From NCBI GenBank assembly GCA_031254105.1, contig JAIRVB010000035.1, positions 1 to 64,000 of the forward strand: a stretch of 64,000 nt of DNA, given 5' to 3'. A program made the translations under genes and the position numbers. Origin of the DNA: Chitinispirillales bacterium (GTDB lineage Bacteria; Fibrobacterota; Chitinivibrionia; Chitinivibrionales; Chitinispirillaceae). Below are positions 35,261 to 42,714 of this stretch, piece after piece (within the stretch, counting starts at the first letter, position 1; each line of letters starts with the position of its first letter). Under the pieces are notes generated by a model. That model searched no databases. It was given only the letters and a program-made list of their open reading frames with translations, and was not told where the DNA came from.

Positions 35261-35993
35261 ACATCAATATCGCCCCGCAGGCGGCCACATTCAACGATTC
35301 CGCGCCGCTCTCCACAATATCCACGCGAACAGTACGGTCACAGAGCGTGAGTGCTTGACCGCTTAATCCCGCTCCCTCATTGCCCAAAGCCAAAATATGC
35401 GGCCCCGTATTTTTAAAGTTAAAGTTAAGCGATTCTTTACCGCTAAGATCCGCGGCAATCAACACATATCCGTCATTTTTTAATTGAGCTGCCATATCAA
35501 GATAGCCGCCGCTTCTTCTTATCCATACCGAAAGTAAAGAGCCGGCGGTTGATTGAACCGCTTTCGGCGAAAACGGATCGGCGCACTGGTCACTCATAAT
35601 AACACCGTTGTAGCCAAGAGCCGCCGCGGTACGGATAAGAGAACCCACATTGCCGGGGTCCTGAACGCGCTCAAGCAGTAAGAGGTTTTTACCTTTTTTA
35701 CCGGGGAGGTATGATGTATAGGTATCAGCGGGAATTTGTAATACCGCGGCTATGTCTTGAGGGGTACGGGATGTACATATGGATTTCATGTTTTGAGCGG
35801 AGATTATACGAACATTAACATCTGTATGCGTATAAAACGATACTGTCTCTTCCGTATAAAGCAACTCAACAACGCTGTCACGGTGAAAGGCAAGCATCTG
35901 TTCCACCGCTTTTTTCCCCTCAATAAGGAAGCATCCTTCCTGACGTCTTTCTTTCGAGGATGAAAGGGATTTGTACCATGAGACAGGCTTCAT
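35208..35993 (-). CDS. SpoU/TrmH-family RNA 2'-O-methyltransferase
   Basis: A 261-residue SPOUT enzyme. The N-terminal substrate-binding domain (GCFLIEGKKAVEQML) is followed by the knotted domain with RVQDPGNVGSLIRTAAALG, LALGNEGAGLS and ESLNVAACGAILMF, the three SpoU motifs that bind SAM. The target (rRNA or tRNA ribose) is not deducible; RlmB-like or TrmH-like roles are both possible. The ATG at 35993 lies five bases after the upstream stop, with GGTAGAT before it. Its last 53 bases overlap the diguanylate cyclase tail-to-tail. Confidence 0.9.
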   Translation of the reverse strand: MKPVSWYKSLSSSKERRQEGCFLIEGKKAVEQMLAFHRDSVVELLYTEETVSFYTHTDVNVRIISAQNMKSICTSRTPQDIAAVLQIPADTYTSYLPGKKGKNLLLLERVQDPGNVGSLIRTAAALGYNGVIMSDQCADPFSPKAVQSTAGSLLSVWIRRSGGYLDMAAQLKNDGYVLIAADLSGKESLNFNFKNTGPHILALGNEGAGLSGQALTLCDRTVRVDIVESGAESLNVAACGAILMFTCSRKLESHLSIREKG

Positions 35994-35997
35994 ATAT

Positions 35998-36780
35998 CTA
36001 CCATCTGCCGATGCTTTCCTTTTCAGGCGATATAACCTCAAGTTTCTGCTGATCCTCAAATATTTCGATTACGTACATTCCGCATTCAAGAGCTGCTTCG
36101 CGCGCTGATTTGTCAATCTTTATTCCAGCAATGGCGGCGTAGAGGATTATATCTTTAAATTTGGTTGTGGATTCATATTTTCGCAATAGTTCGAGCCGTC
36201 TAAGGTGGCGTTTTACATCATTTTCGTTGAAGTTGGTTTTTATTTCAACAGCCATAACTTCGTTTCCATTTTCCAGCAGTAAATCCACTTCAGTAATAGT
36301 TTTTCCGTCTCTGCTTAGATATTTTTTATTTGGGGAGGTGCTAAAAAACATATATCCCAGTTCATTCATTTTCTGCCTTATTCCGGGAATAATCATTCTT
36401 TCTGTGAAGTTGCCCAAAGTGATGCCCACGTCACCCATAATTTTTAAACATCTTTTAACCTCTTTATCAAGTTCAGCAGACCGTTTTTCCCATTCAACGG
36501 CTCGCTTTTCCCATTCAACGGTCCACTTTTCCCATTCCGCAGACCGCCTTTCCGTCCACTTTTCCCATTCCGCAGATTGCCTTTCCGACCACCTTTCCCA
36601 CCGCTTTTCCCACTCAGCATTTTGCTCTTTAAGAATCCGTTCGGTTTCCTTTCGGGATTCTTTAGCTTCAGCCGACAGTTTCGCTATTTTCGCGTCTGTC
36701 TTAACGCTCTGAGCGCTGAGATTAGCGATATTAATGGTAGTTTGCGCGACAATGCCTTCCAAAGTCTTCAAGTCAACCAT
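35998..36780 (-). CDS. DUF3782-like coiled-coil protein with PD-(D/E)XK nuclease fold
   Basis: A 260-residue protein. The N-terminal half is a Trp/Glu/Lys-rich coiled coil with internal repeats: EWEKWTERRSA occurs in tandem as 11-residue units, then EWEKWTV, EWEKRAV, EWEKRSA as seven-residue units. The C-terminal half looks like a PD-(D/E)XK nuclease: EVDLLLENGNEVMAVEIKT gives the VD-(x)n-EIK core, and DIILYAAIAGIKID follows. Such DUF3782-type proteins are common in Fibrobacter, cyanobacteria and archaea with no known role. The spoU gene follows after a five-base gap, so the two are likely co-transcribed. A restriction or repair role is only inferred. Confidence 0.75.
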   Translation of the reverse strand: MVDLKTLEGIVAQTTINIANLSAQSVKTDAKIAKLSAEAKESRKETERILKEQNAEWEKRWERWSERQSAEWEKWTERRSAEWEKWTVEWEKRAVEWEKRSAELDKEVKRCLKIMGDVGITLGNFTERMIIPGIRQKMNELGYMFFSTSPNKKYLSRDGKTITEVDLLLENGNEVMAVEIKTNFNENDVKRHLRRLELLRKYESTTKFKDIILYAAIAGIKIDKSAREAALECGMYVIEIFEDQQKLEVISPEKESIGRW

Positions 36781-36932
36781 AAGATTATACTCCGTTTGTG
36801 CTTACGTTAATATTACATGCTATGTAATAAGGATATTTTTTGAGAAGCAAAACGAAATGAGATGTTTATTTTAACGCTTTAGGGAAATATAATTGAAAAT
36901 ATAATGGAAACCGCGAAAAAAATATAAGAAAA

Positions 36933-37355
36933 TCATTTGCGCTGCACTCTCCGTTCAATACCCGCTAACTTTTCCTTATCAGCGTACATCGGGTTTACTA
37001 TTAAATCCGCCGTATAGTCAACCACTTTTTTTTGCCCCCGGTCATTCATCGCGGCAAACATCATTATAAGATGAACTGCCTGTTCGCCATAATGCTTTCT
37101 GATATTTTCCGCCGCCGCTCTGCTCTCCGTTACGACGGGAGTATTTACACCGTACATCTCATCCATCGTTATGCCGAATATTTCACATAGCTTAAACAGT
37201 GTCTCGGTATTGGGTAAATTCGCGCCGCGTTCCCAGTTGGATACAGTCGTAAATTTCTTAACGCCGGCTTTTTCAGCAAGCTGTTCCTGAGATAAATTGA
37301 GGCGTTTTCGGTGCGATATGATGTTGTTAACGATGTTTTCGTGTATATGCTTCAT
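36933..37355 (-). CDS. XRE-family transcriptional regulator
   Basis: A 140-residue protein with an N-terminal Cro/C1-type helix-turn-helix: RKRLNLSQEQLAEKAGV, FTTVSNWERGANLPNTETL. The C-terminal 75 residues are helical with no known ligand domain. It lies alone between the DUF3782-like gene and a class B repeat and is divergent from another small HTH gene at 37531. Such regulators often control neighbouring accessory genes. Confidence 0.85.
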   Translation of the reverse strand: MKHIHENIVNNIISHRKRLNLSQEQLAEKAGVKKFTTVSNWERGANLPNTETLFKLCEIFGITMDEMYGVNTPVVTESRAAAENIRKHYGEQAVHLIMMFAAMNDRGQKKVVDYTADLIVNPMYADKEKLAGIERRVQRK

Positions 37356-37370
37356 GAAACCCCCTCAAAA

Positions 37371-37467
37371 TAATGCAGAAATAATAATGCAAAATGCAGA
37401 AATAAAAACACGGATTTCAGAGATTCCCGCGTTAATTGATTTTGAAGATTTCTGCGTTCTCATTTAA
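37371..37467. repeat. Dispersed palindromic repeat, class B copy
   Basis: The left arm TAATGCAGAAATAATAATGC followed by AAAATGCAGAAATAAAAAC and the right arm GATTTCTGCGTTCTCATTTA surround a short core. It lies between two divergent HTH genes. The GCAGAAATAATAATGCA text is the same as in the copies at 658 and 25169. Confidence 0.6.
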
Positions 37468-37530
37468 TCCTTCATACATAAGAAAGTTACCATAACGCCG
37501 CGAAAAATTCAATGTAACAGGAGAAAAGAC

Positions 37531-37812
37531 TTGCATTCTACTGAGTTTCAGGATATAATTTTAAATAAGGTACTTAAAATAAGTAGAAAGGGATTAAGGT
37601 TGAAAATTAAAGAGTTCATCAAAGAACGCGGAATCAGTCAGACGCTTTTACAGCAGCTGTTAGGGATAAGCGCGAGTTCTTTCCGCGCTATGTTGAACGG
37701 AAAAAGAGGCATAAATGTGGATGAATATTTCATGATATGCAATTTGCTGAATGTGCCGTTGGATTATTTCAGGCCGGAGCAGCCGCAAAATGAGGAAAAT
37801 TTAGCGGTATAG
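37531..37812 (+). CDS. Small XRE-type helix-turn-helix protein
   Basis: A 93-residue DNA-binding protein. The HTH core is SQTLLQQLLGISASSFRAML followed by NGKRGINVDEYFMICNLLNV and PLDYF, a Cro/C1 layout. The start is TTG, with AGGAG eight bases upstream. It precedes the two pilin-like genes by 16 bp, so it could be in one operon with the degenerate pilin and might regulate it. Confidence 0.8.
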   Translation: MHSTEFQDIILNKVLKISRKGLRLKIKEFIKERGISQTLLQQLLGISASSFRAMLNGKRGINVDEYFMICNLLNVPLDYFRPEQPQNEENLAV

Positions 37813-37827
37813 AGGAGAGAGAAGGAT

Positions 37828-38106
37828 ATGCCGCACAACAAAAAAAACGGGTTTAGGTTGACAGGGCTTATCGGAATTGTCGGAATTCTGGCTGCTATGG
37901 CAATTCCAAGGCTCATCGAAGCATACGCGGACGCAAATTCAAAACACGCGCCCGAAGTGCTCGCGAGTTTTGAAACCGCGAATTCGATTATCGGCAGGGA
38001 CGCAAACGCAAGCGTTGATAATCTGATATTCAATAAAGCGCAAATCTGTAATTGCCGTCAGACAGACGCGGGGGGCAGATACAAATGTAATCCAATAAAA
38101 AGATAG
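37828..38106 (+). CDS. Degenerate type IV pilin-like protein
   Basis: A 92-residue paralogue of the next gene. It keeps KNGFRLTGLIGIVGILAAMA, IPRLIEAYADANSKHAPEVL and ASFETAN, which line up with the intact pilin. At position 5 of the mature form Glu is replaced by Gly, which in known pilins blocks methylation and assembly. The part after residue 55 is short, with CNCRQTDAGGRYKC in place of the pilin globular domain. GAAGGA precedes the ATG. It may be a decaying copy or a non-assembling variant. Confidence 0.6.
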   Translation: MPHNKKNGFRLTGLIGIVGILAAMAIPRLIEAYADANSKHAPEVLASFETANSIIGRDANASVDNLIFNKAQICNCRQTDAGGRYKCNPIKR

Positions 38107-38164
38107 ATAATGAGTTTTCTAAACCATTTACTTAAATACAAATAAACTTAACAAAGGAGGCAGT

Positions 38165-38656
38165 ATGGTACGAAACAGAAAAAAAGAAAGCGGATTTACA
38201 CTTATCGAACTGATGGTGGTGATTGTGATTATTGGGATTTTGGCTAGTTTGGCGATTCCGAGGTTTACGGATGCATCGGACAAGGCAAAAGCTGCAGATG
38301 CGCCGAGAGTACTTGCTTCTTTTGAGTCGGCTTTTTTAGCTTCTGCGGCAGAGCATGGGGTAGATAGTATTAAACTTGGTGGGGAGACCCACAACATAAT
38401 GTTCACATTGCCTGGGTCTAAAAAAGGGGCGGAAAATGCAAAAACCAAATGGTTTGAATACAGTTATCTTACTAATGTGGGACTTAGTGCTAAAGCTATC
38501 ACAAAAATTGGACAGTTGGAGAGTGGTGAAACTCTCGAATCTAAATATGATTCAGATGATGAGTGTTTTGAACGTAGTACCACAGCTGATGAAAAAAAAT
38601 TTACAGCATTCAAATCCTTTATCGATGGCGGCTGTCAGGAGAAATCCAGTAGTTAA
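38165..38656 (+). CDS. Type IV pilin/pseudopilin
   Basis: A 163-residue prepilin. The leader MVRNRKKESG is cut before Phe11; FTLIELMVVIVIIGILASLA is the classic N-terminal helix with Glu5. TDASDKAKAADAPRVLASFESAF is very like Fibrobacter pilins. The C-terminal part is a small globular domain with two Cys (DDECFERST, DGGCQEK) that could form the D-region disulphide. AAAGGAGG lies before the ATG. It should be exported and assembled by a type IV pilus machine encoded elsewhere. A terminator follows. Confidence 0.9.
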   Translation: MVRNRKKESGFTLIELMVVIVIIGILASLAIPRFTDASDKAKAADAPRVLASFESAFLASAAEHGVDSIKLGGETHNIMFTLPGSKKGAENAKTKWFEYSYLTNVGLSAKAITKIGQLESGETLESKYDSDDECFERSTTADEKKFTAFKSFIDGGCQEKSSS

Positions 38657-38681
38657 TTAAGGACAGTATACTTTTTTCCCA

Positions 38682-38716
38682 AAAATGGGCTCCACAAATG
38701 GAGTCCATTTTCCGTA
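38682..38716 (+). terminator. Hairpin terminator after the pilin gene
   Basis: AAAATGGGCTCCA and TGGAGTCCATTTT pair around CAAA with one mismatch, 26 bases after the pilin stop. The A-rich left and T-rich right edges make it work in both directions, as expected for an efficient intrinsic terminator. Confidence 0.65.
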
Positions 38717-38748
38717 AAAAGGGCTAATATCACAACAAAATACATATT

Positions 38749-39156
38749 ATGGCTTACGACCAAACCTTCCGCACAAAAATAGTAGAACACTTCCTTGCCG
38801 GCGTTACTAAGGAAGAATTGTCGGCATTATTCAATGTAAGTCCAAGCGCAATAAAGAAGTGGGCTGCCTCCTACCGTGCCACCGGTACAACAGGGGGCGG
38901 CTACAGGCTGAGCGCTCAGGCCAGGGCTAAAGCAAGGGTTGCTGCCGTCAATAAACCCAAAAAAGTAGACCCCGGTAAACTGGCCGCTTACATGAGCGAA
39001 CACCCGAACGCGCTTTTAAAAGAGATTGCCCAGGAGTTCTCATGCAGCATCGAAAGCGCGCGTAAAGCGCTGCTGCGTTATAAGTGTAAGATAAAAACGG
39101 ACGCGGAAAAAGCCGCTTTTCATCAAAAATATCCAAAATTTTGGTATGAGCGGTGA
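38749..39156 (+). CDS. Orphan IS630-type helix-turn-helix protein
   Basis: A 135-residue protein resembling the N-terminal DNA-binding part of IS630/Tc1 transposases: FRTKIVEHFLAGVTKEELSA, LFNVSPSAIKKWAASY, and a second HTH LLKEIAQEFSCSIESARKAL. No DDE catalytic part follows before the next gene 20 bases away on the opposite strand. It is either the remains of an insertion sequence or a domesticated DNA-binding protein. The frame is intact, ending in FHQKYPKFWYER. No terminal inverted repeats are seen. Confidence 0.7.
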   Translation: MAYDQTFRTKIVEHFLAGVTKEELSALFNVSPSAIKKWAASYRATGTTGGGYRLSAQARAKARVAAVNKPKKVDPGKLAAYMSEHPNALLKEIAQEFSCSIESARKALLRYKCKIKTDAEKAAFHQKYPKFWYER

Positions 39157-39176
39157 GAGGTTAGCGGTTTCATATT

Positions 39177-39746
39177 TTAACTTGCCTTTATTTGCCCGTC
39201 TCTATTTTTTCTATGTACCTTGTGCTTCAATTTTAACATCGCGAAATTGATTTCAATATCTGTTTCGGTGTCTGAAATATCCAAATTACTGCCTAAAATA
39301 TCGGAAATAATCTCTCCGCTTCTTTGCATAAGATAATTTTGCCGCTCTTTTCCGGGTTTTTTCGACAATTCAGCTATGCTGCGGGACAGGTCCCGCATTT
39401 TTGCGAAAGTTTCAACAATCGCTATTGTTGTTTGGGTTGCTTTAGGGCTTTTTAAGATAGTCGCAAGCATATAAAGCCCTTTTTCGGTAAATGCTTTGGG
39501 GACGGCGTGAGAAAACTTCAATTTATCGAGGTGGTCAAAATTTTTGACCACCTCGTTTTTTTCATCCTGGTTTAACTCAAATATATATCCCTCGGGGAAT
39601 TTATCCGGGTTATTTTTGACTGCCTGATTGATTTCTTTTGTTTCAACTCCGTAAGCGGCAGCTACATCGCTGTCCATAATAACACGCTCATTACGAATTG
39701 TGATAATAAGATTTTCCACCTGATTAGTTTGAATTATATCGTTCAT
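39177..39746 (-). CDS. ORF6N domain protein
   Basis: A 189-residue protein with the phage-derived ORF6N DNA-binding domain: NLIITIRNERVIMDSDVAAA, YGVETKEINQAVKNNPDKFP, then AFTEKGLYMLATILKSPKA. The C-terminal half is helical (LSRSIAELSKKPGKERQNYL). Such proteins are common as isolated accessory genes in bacterial genomes, with roles in phage antirepression or toxin-like systems. The frame is intact. It is convergent with the IS630-like gene. Confidence 0.85.
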   Translation of the reverse strand: MNDIIQTNQVENLIITIRNERVIMDSDVAAAYGVETKEINQAVKNNPDKFPEGYIFELNQDEKNEVVKNFDHLDKLKFSHAVPKAFTEKGLYMLATILKSPKATQTTIAIVETFAKMRDLSRSIAELSKKPGKERQNYLMQRSGEIISDILGSNLDISDTETDIEINFAMLKLKHKVHRKNRDGQIKAS

Positions 39747-39829
39747 AAAAAACCTCTCTGTATTTGTGTTTGTGTAATGTAAATATCGAAAAAATGTGAT
39801 TTGAGATACTACAGGGAGTTAAAACAGAA

Positions 39830-39949
39830 ATGTACCTTGAAAATACCGGCGAAATTGATCTTAGCGGGAATAGACAATATATCAAAGCGCTAAACGCATA
39901 CAAAAAAGCATATTTAAGCGCTCAGGATATTAATTTGTATCTTTTGTAA
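39830..39949 (+). CDS. Possible short peptide gene of 39 codons
   Basis: A small frame with AGGGAG before its ATG reads MYLENTGEIDLSGNRQYIKA and continues with ALNAYKKAYLSAQDI. The end of the text looks like the C-terminal tail of a longer protein, so this could be a remnant. It lies in the gap between the ORF6N gene and rplS. I cannot assign a family. Confidence 0.25.
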   Translation: MYLENTGEIDLSGNRQYIKALNAYKKAYLSAQDINLYLL

Positions 39950-40006
39950 GGTAGTCAAAATTTTCGACCGGTTTGCAAATAATAACTCAAAACGTGACGG
40001 CCAAAC

Positions 40007-40028
40007 GGGGCGGCCACTGGCCGCCCCC
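40007..40028. repeat. GC-rich short palindrome plus a class A half-repeat
   Basis: GGGGCGGCCA-CTGGCCGCCCC followed by CCTAC is almost identical to the copy at 40494 inside trmD. At 40048-40073 a lone class A right arm (CGGTTTTATTTGTACACTGT) follows, without a matching left arm. Both are downstream of rplS. Confidence 0.6.
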
Positions 40029-40079
40029 TACGAATAATTTCTTGTATCGGTTTTATTTGTACACTGTAATTCGCTTGTA

Positions 40080-40430
40080 CTATTTGCTTTTCTTTTCTTT
40101 AATGCGCGTAGCCTTGCCTGTAAGTTCGCGCAGGTAAAAGAGTTTTGCCCTACGCACACGGCCGCGCTTGAGCACCTTGATTTCAGAGATCAGGGGTGAG
40201 TGGGCGGGGAAGATACGCTCAACGTATACGTTTCCGCTTGACTTACGAACAGTAACCGTAGAACCCAGACCTGTACCGCTTGTCTGAACAACCACGCCCT
40301 GAAACTGCTGAACTCTCTCCTTGTCGCCTTCGCGAATTTTGAAGGAGACATTTATCGTGTCGCCGGGAGCGTAATCTACTTTGCGATCCGACAACTGTTT
40401 CTTTTCTACCGCCTTAATGATATCCTGCAT
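40080..40430 (-). CDS. rplS: 50S ribosomal protein L19
   Basis: A 116-residue ribosomal protein of the large subunit, at the 30S-50S interface. FQGVVVQTSGTGLGSTVTVR, KSSGNVYVERIFPAHSPLI and KLFYLRELTGKATRIKEK are typical. It ends the ffh-rpsP-rimM-trmD-rplS cluster, all read on the minus strand. TGCCTCC (GGAGGCA on the minus strand) is upstream of the ATG. Confidence 0.97.
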   Translation of the reverse strand: MQDIIKAVEKKQLSDRKVDYAPGDTINVSFKIREGDKERVQQFQGVVVQTSGTGLGSTVTVRKSSGNVYVERIFPAHSPLISEIKVLKRGRVRRAKLFYLRELTGKATRIKEKKSK

Positions 40431-40472
40431 AGGATGCCTCCATGAATTAAATATGATTATTATGAATGATTT

Positions 40473-41213
40473 CTATGAATCCAAACCCTGAGCGGGCGGC
40501 CAATGGCCGCCCCTACACGGGGATTTAATTTTTTTCAATAAATCCGGCCTTCGTTCACGCGTGATTTCTAATGACTTTTCCATGCGCCATTTTTCAATAT
40601 TCGCGTGATGACCGCTCAATAAAACTTCCGGTACGCTCATCCCTTCAAAAACTTCCGGCCTTGTGTACTGCGGGTGGCTGAGAAGGCCGTTATAAAACGA
40701 ATCTGCCTCCGCGCTGTCACGATTCCCCAGAACCCCGGGGATAAGCCTTGTTACAGCGTCAACCAGCGCCATAGCCGGAATCTCTCCGCCGGAAAGCACA
40801 TAATCGCCTGCCGATATCTCCATATCAACATAAGCGTCCTGTATCCTTTGATCGATCCCCTTGTAACGCCCGCAAAGAAGTATCAATGACCTGTTTTCCG
40901 CAAGCTCCTTTACAATTTCCTGATCAAGAAGCCTGCCTGTCGGCGTGAGGTATATGACAAGCGGTTCTTTACCGCTAAGCCGCTCCCGCGCCGCCTTGAT
41001 AGCCTTTGCAAGCGGTTCCGGTTTCATAAGCATCCCCGCGTCTCCGCCGTAAGGATAGTCATCAACCGTACCGTGACGCACATCGCCGGAATAATCCCTG
41101 ATGTTGTGCGTACTTATTGAGACGAGTCTCTTCTCCACAGCCCTTTTTATGATGCTGTCAGAAAAAGCGCCCTCAAACATCCCCGGAAAAAGCGTCAAAA
41201 TATCAAAGATCAT
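40473..41213 (-). CDS. trmD: tRNA (guanine37-N1)-methyltransferase
   Basis: A 246-residue SPOUT methyltransferase that makes m1G37 to prevent frameshifting. Motifs are [30 protein letters not shown], the knot [26 protein letters not shown] and [12 protein letters not shown]. The last residues ([15 protein letters not shown]) are encoded by a GC-rich palindrome, so the C-terminal tail was extended by a repeat. rplS follows after 42 bp. Confidence 0.96.
   Translation of the reverse strand: MIFDILTLFPGMFEGAFSDSIIKRAVEKRLVSISTHNIRDYSGDVRHGTVDDYPYGGDAGMLMKPEPLAKAIKAARERLSGKEPLVIYLTPTGRLLDQEIVKELAENRSLILLCGRYKGIDQRIQDAYVDMEISAGDYVLSGGEIPAMALVDAVTRLIPGVLGNRDSAEADSFYNGLLSHPQYTRPEVFEGMSVPEVLLSGHHANIEKWRMEKSLEITRERRPDLLKKIKSPCRGGHWPPAQGLDS
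40494..40512. repeat. GC-rich palindrome inside the trmD 3' end
   Basis: GGGCGGCCA-A-TGGCCGCCC then CTAC, the near twin of the copy at 40007. It encodes part of the TrmD C-terminal tail on the minus strand (RGGHWPPA), which is not part of the conserved enzyme. Confidence 0.6.
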
Positions 41214-41235
41214 TTTTAGTAGTGATTATACCTGT

Positions 41236-41340
41236 GCATGAACCATCTGCGCCAGTACCCCTTATATGATTATATTTACGCATGAACCATCTGCGCCAGT
41301 ACCCCTTATGTGATTATATTTACGCATGAACCATCTGTAC
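41236..41340. repeat. 44-bp tandem repeat, about 2.4 units
   Basis: Units begin at 41236, 41280 and 41324 with GCATGAACCATCTG. The first two run the full 44 bp (with CGCCAGTACCCCTTAT and GATTATATTTAC) and differ by one base. The third breaks off after CTGTAC into a GGGCACCCC...GGGTGCCC hairpin (41341-41361). The array lies between trmD and rimM, inside the operon. Confidence 0.8.
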
Positions 41341-41395
41341 GGGCACCCCTTGCGGGTGCCCATGGGGTGCCCATGCGCAAGCGCCCATAACCACC

Positions 41396-41917
41396 TTAAA
41401 GAAGCTCTTCTATGTAAGAATCGCTTACAATAATCCGCTTCTCTTCAACATTAACTTTTACGACAGCCCGCTCGTTGTACGGCATTATTATCTCATGGCC
41501 ATTCATCAACGTTATTTCAAGCGCGTCCATTGACGGCAGATTAACTACATCTTTCACTAAACCGATTTTAGAGCCTGTCGATTCAGATACTACCTTCATC
41601 CCTTTTAGATGAAAGTGGTAGTGCTGACCCTCCTCCAAAGCGGGGAGTTTATCCTCACGAATGTAAACGTTACTTCCCTGAAGCTTCTCAGCTTCGGTTC
41701 GATCATGCGCGATACTGAACAGTACTATATCACCCTGATCGCGCGGTTTCACATTTTCAATCGTAACCTCGACAGCGCTGCGTTCGTCTGCTCCCAAATA
41801 TACTGAAACTGGCGGCTTTAAACGGTCAAATGTTTCACCAAACGGCAATATTCCGCAATATCCTTCAAGCCCGACAGCTCGTTTGACAATTGCAATTGCT
41901 ACCAATTCCTGCGGCAT
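41396..41917 (-). CDS. rimM: Ribosome maturation factor RimM
   Basis: A 173-residue 16S rRNA-processing factor for 30S head assembly. The N-terminal half (AIVKRAVGLEGYCGILPFGE) is the RimM barrel, and the C-terminal PRC-barrel contains GSKIGLVKDVVNLPSMDALE and IIMPYNERAVVKVNVEEKRI. The length is typical. The position between rpsP and trmD is the standard order; the trmD side carries a tandem repeat. Confidence 0.95.
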   Translation of the reverse strand: MPQELVAIAIVKRAVGLEGYCGILPFGETFDRLKPPVSVYLGADERSAVEVTIENVKPRDQGDIVLFSIAHDRTEAEKLQGSNVYIREDKLPALEEGQHYHFHLKGMKVVSESTGSKIGLVKDVVNLPSMDALEITLMNGHEIIMPYNERAVVKVNVEEKRIIVSDSYIEELL

Positions 41918-42163
41918 AACCTAATCTCCCATCCCCATGTACGGGCGAATAATCATTTGCCCTATCCCATGCGCCGCATATAATATACGGATGCTGGATA
42001 GGGGCAGCCACGCAGGGACATCCCTAAGTGCAAGCGCGCATTATCCGTAATAATTCCATTTTTACGGATGGCCGACAGGCCGCCCGTATGCGGCTTCTCG
42101 ATTATCTCTCTGCATCAGCGAATCTCATTCGCCTCTTGTACGTCAGGTGGATAATATCCGCTC

Positions 42164-42511
42164 CTACTCGCTCTTCTTTTTAAAAACCTTGGGCTTGCGC
42201 TTACGTTCAGCTTTACGTTCGATATTAAGACTCTCTTCCGCGATACCCTTTTCAAGACCCTCCATTTTTTCGAAAAAACGATCCTGCTTGAGGAGGTTTT
42301 TAACTGTGAGAGTAGGAATGGCGCCGTTCTTAATCCAGTAAGCAACCCTGTCTGTCTTAAACTCAAAAGACTTTGGGGTGGTTTGAGGATCATAAAAACC
42401 GATCGTTTCCAGGAATTCGCCGTCACGCGAAACCCTGCTGTCAGCCGCAACAACACGGTACTTTGAAATTTTTTTCCTGCCCACACGAGCCAGACGAATT
42501 TTTACCGGCAA
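42164..42511 (-). CDS. rpsP: 30S ribosomal protein S16
   Basis: A 115-residue small-subunit protein. The start MPVKIRLARVGRKKISKYRV, then VAADSRVSRDGEFLETIGFY and VAYWIKNGAIPT are canonical. The C-terminal tail is extended and Lys/Arg-rich (about 25 residues more than E. coli S16). rimM is about 245 bp downstream, a long gap with low-complexity, GTACGGGCG-type repeat text and no gene. Confidence 0.96.
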   Translation of the reverse strand: MPVKIRLARVGRKKISKYRVVAADSRVSRDGEFLETIGFYDPQTTPKSFEFKTDRVAYWIKNGAIPTLTVKNLLKQDRFFEKMEGLEKGIAEESLNIERKAERKRKPKVFKKKSE

Positions 42512-42540
42512 GATTCTCTCCTTGCACTAAGGGTGGATAA

Positions 42541-42580
42541 TACAAATTATAATGCATAATGTACAAATTACAAATAAAAC
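42541..42580. repeat. Class A repeat half (single arm)
   Basis: TACAAATTATAATGCATAAT then GTACAAATTACAAATAAAAC is a left arm of the class A family with a duplicated motif. No right arm lies within 150 bp. It sits between ffh and rpsP. Confidence 0.45.
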
Positions 42581-42714
42581 AAACGTATCCTGAGTAGGTT
42601 CTCTCAAAATAGAACAGGCGAACCTGCTGCCTTACTTAAACGTTATTATCAAATGTATGTTCAATCTCCTCATCTGTGACAAGTAAGATGGATCATGAGT
42701 ATCTATAATCACTG

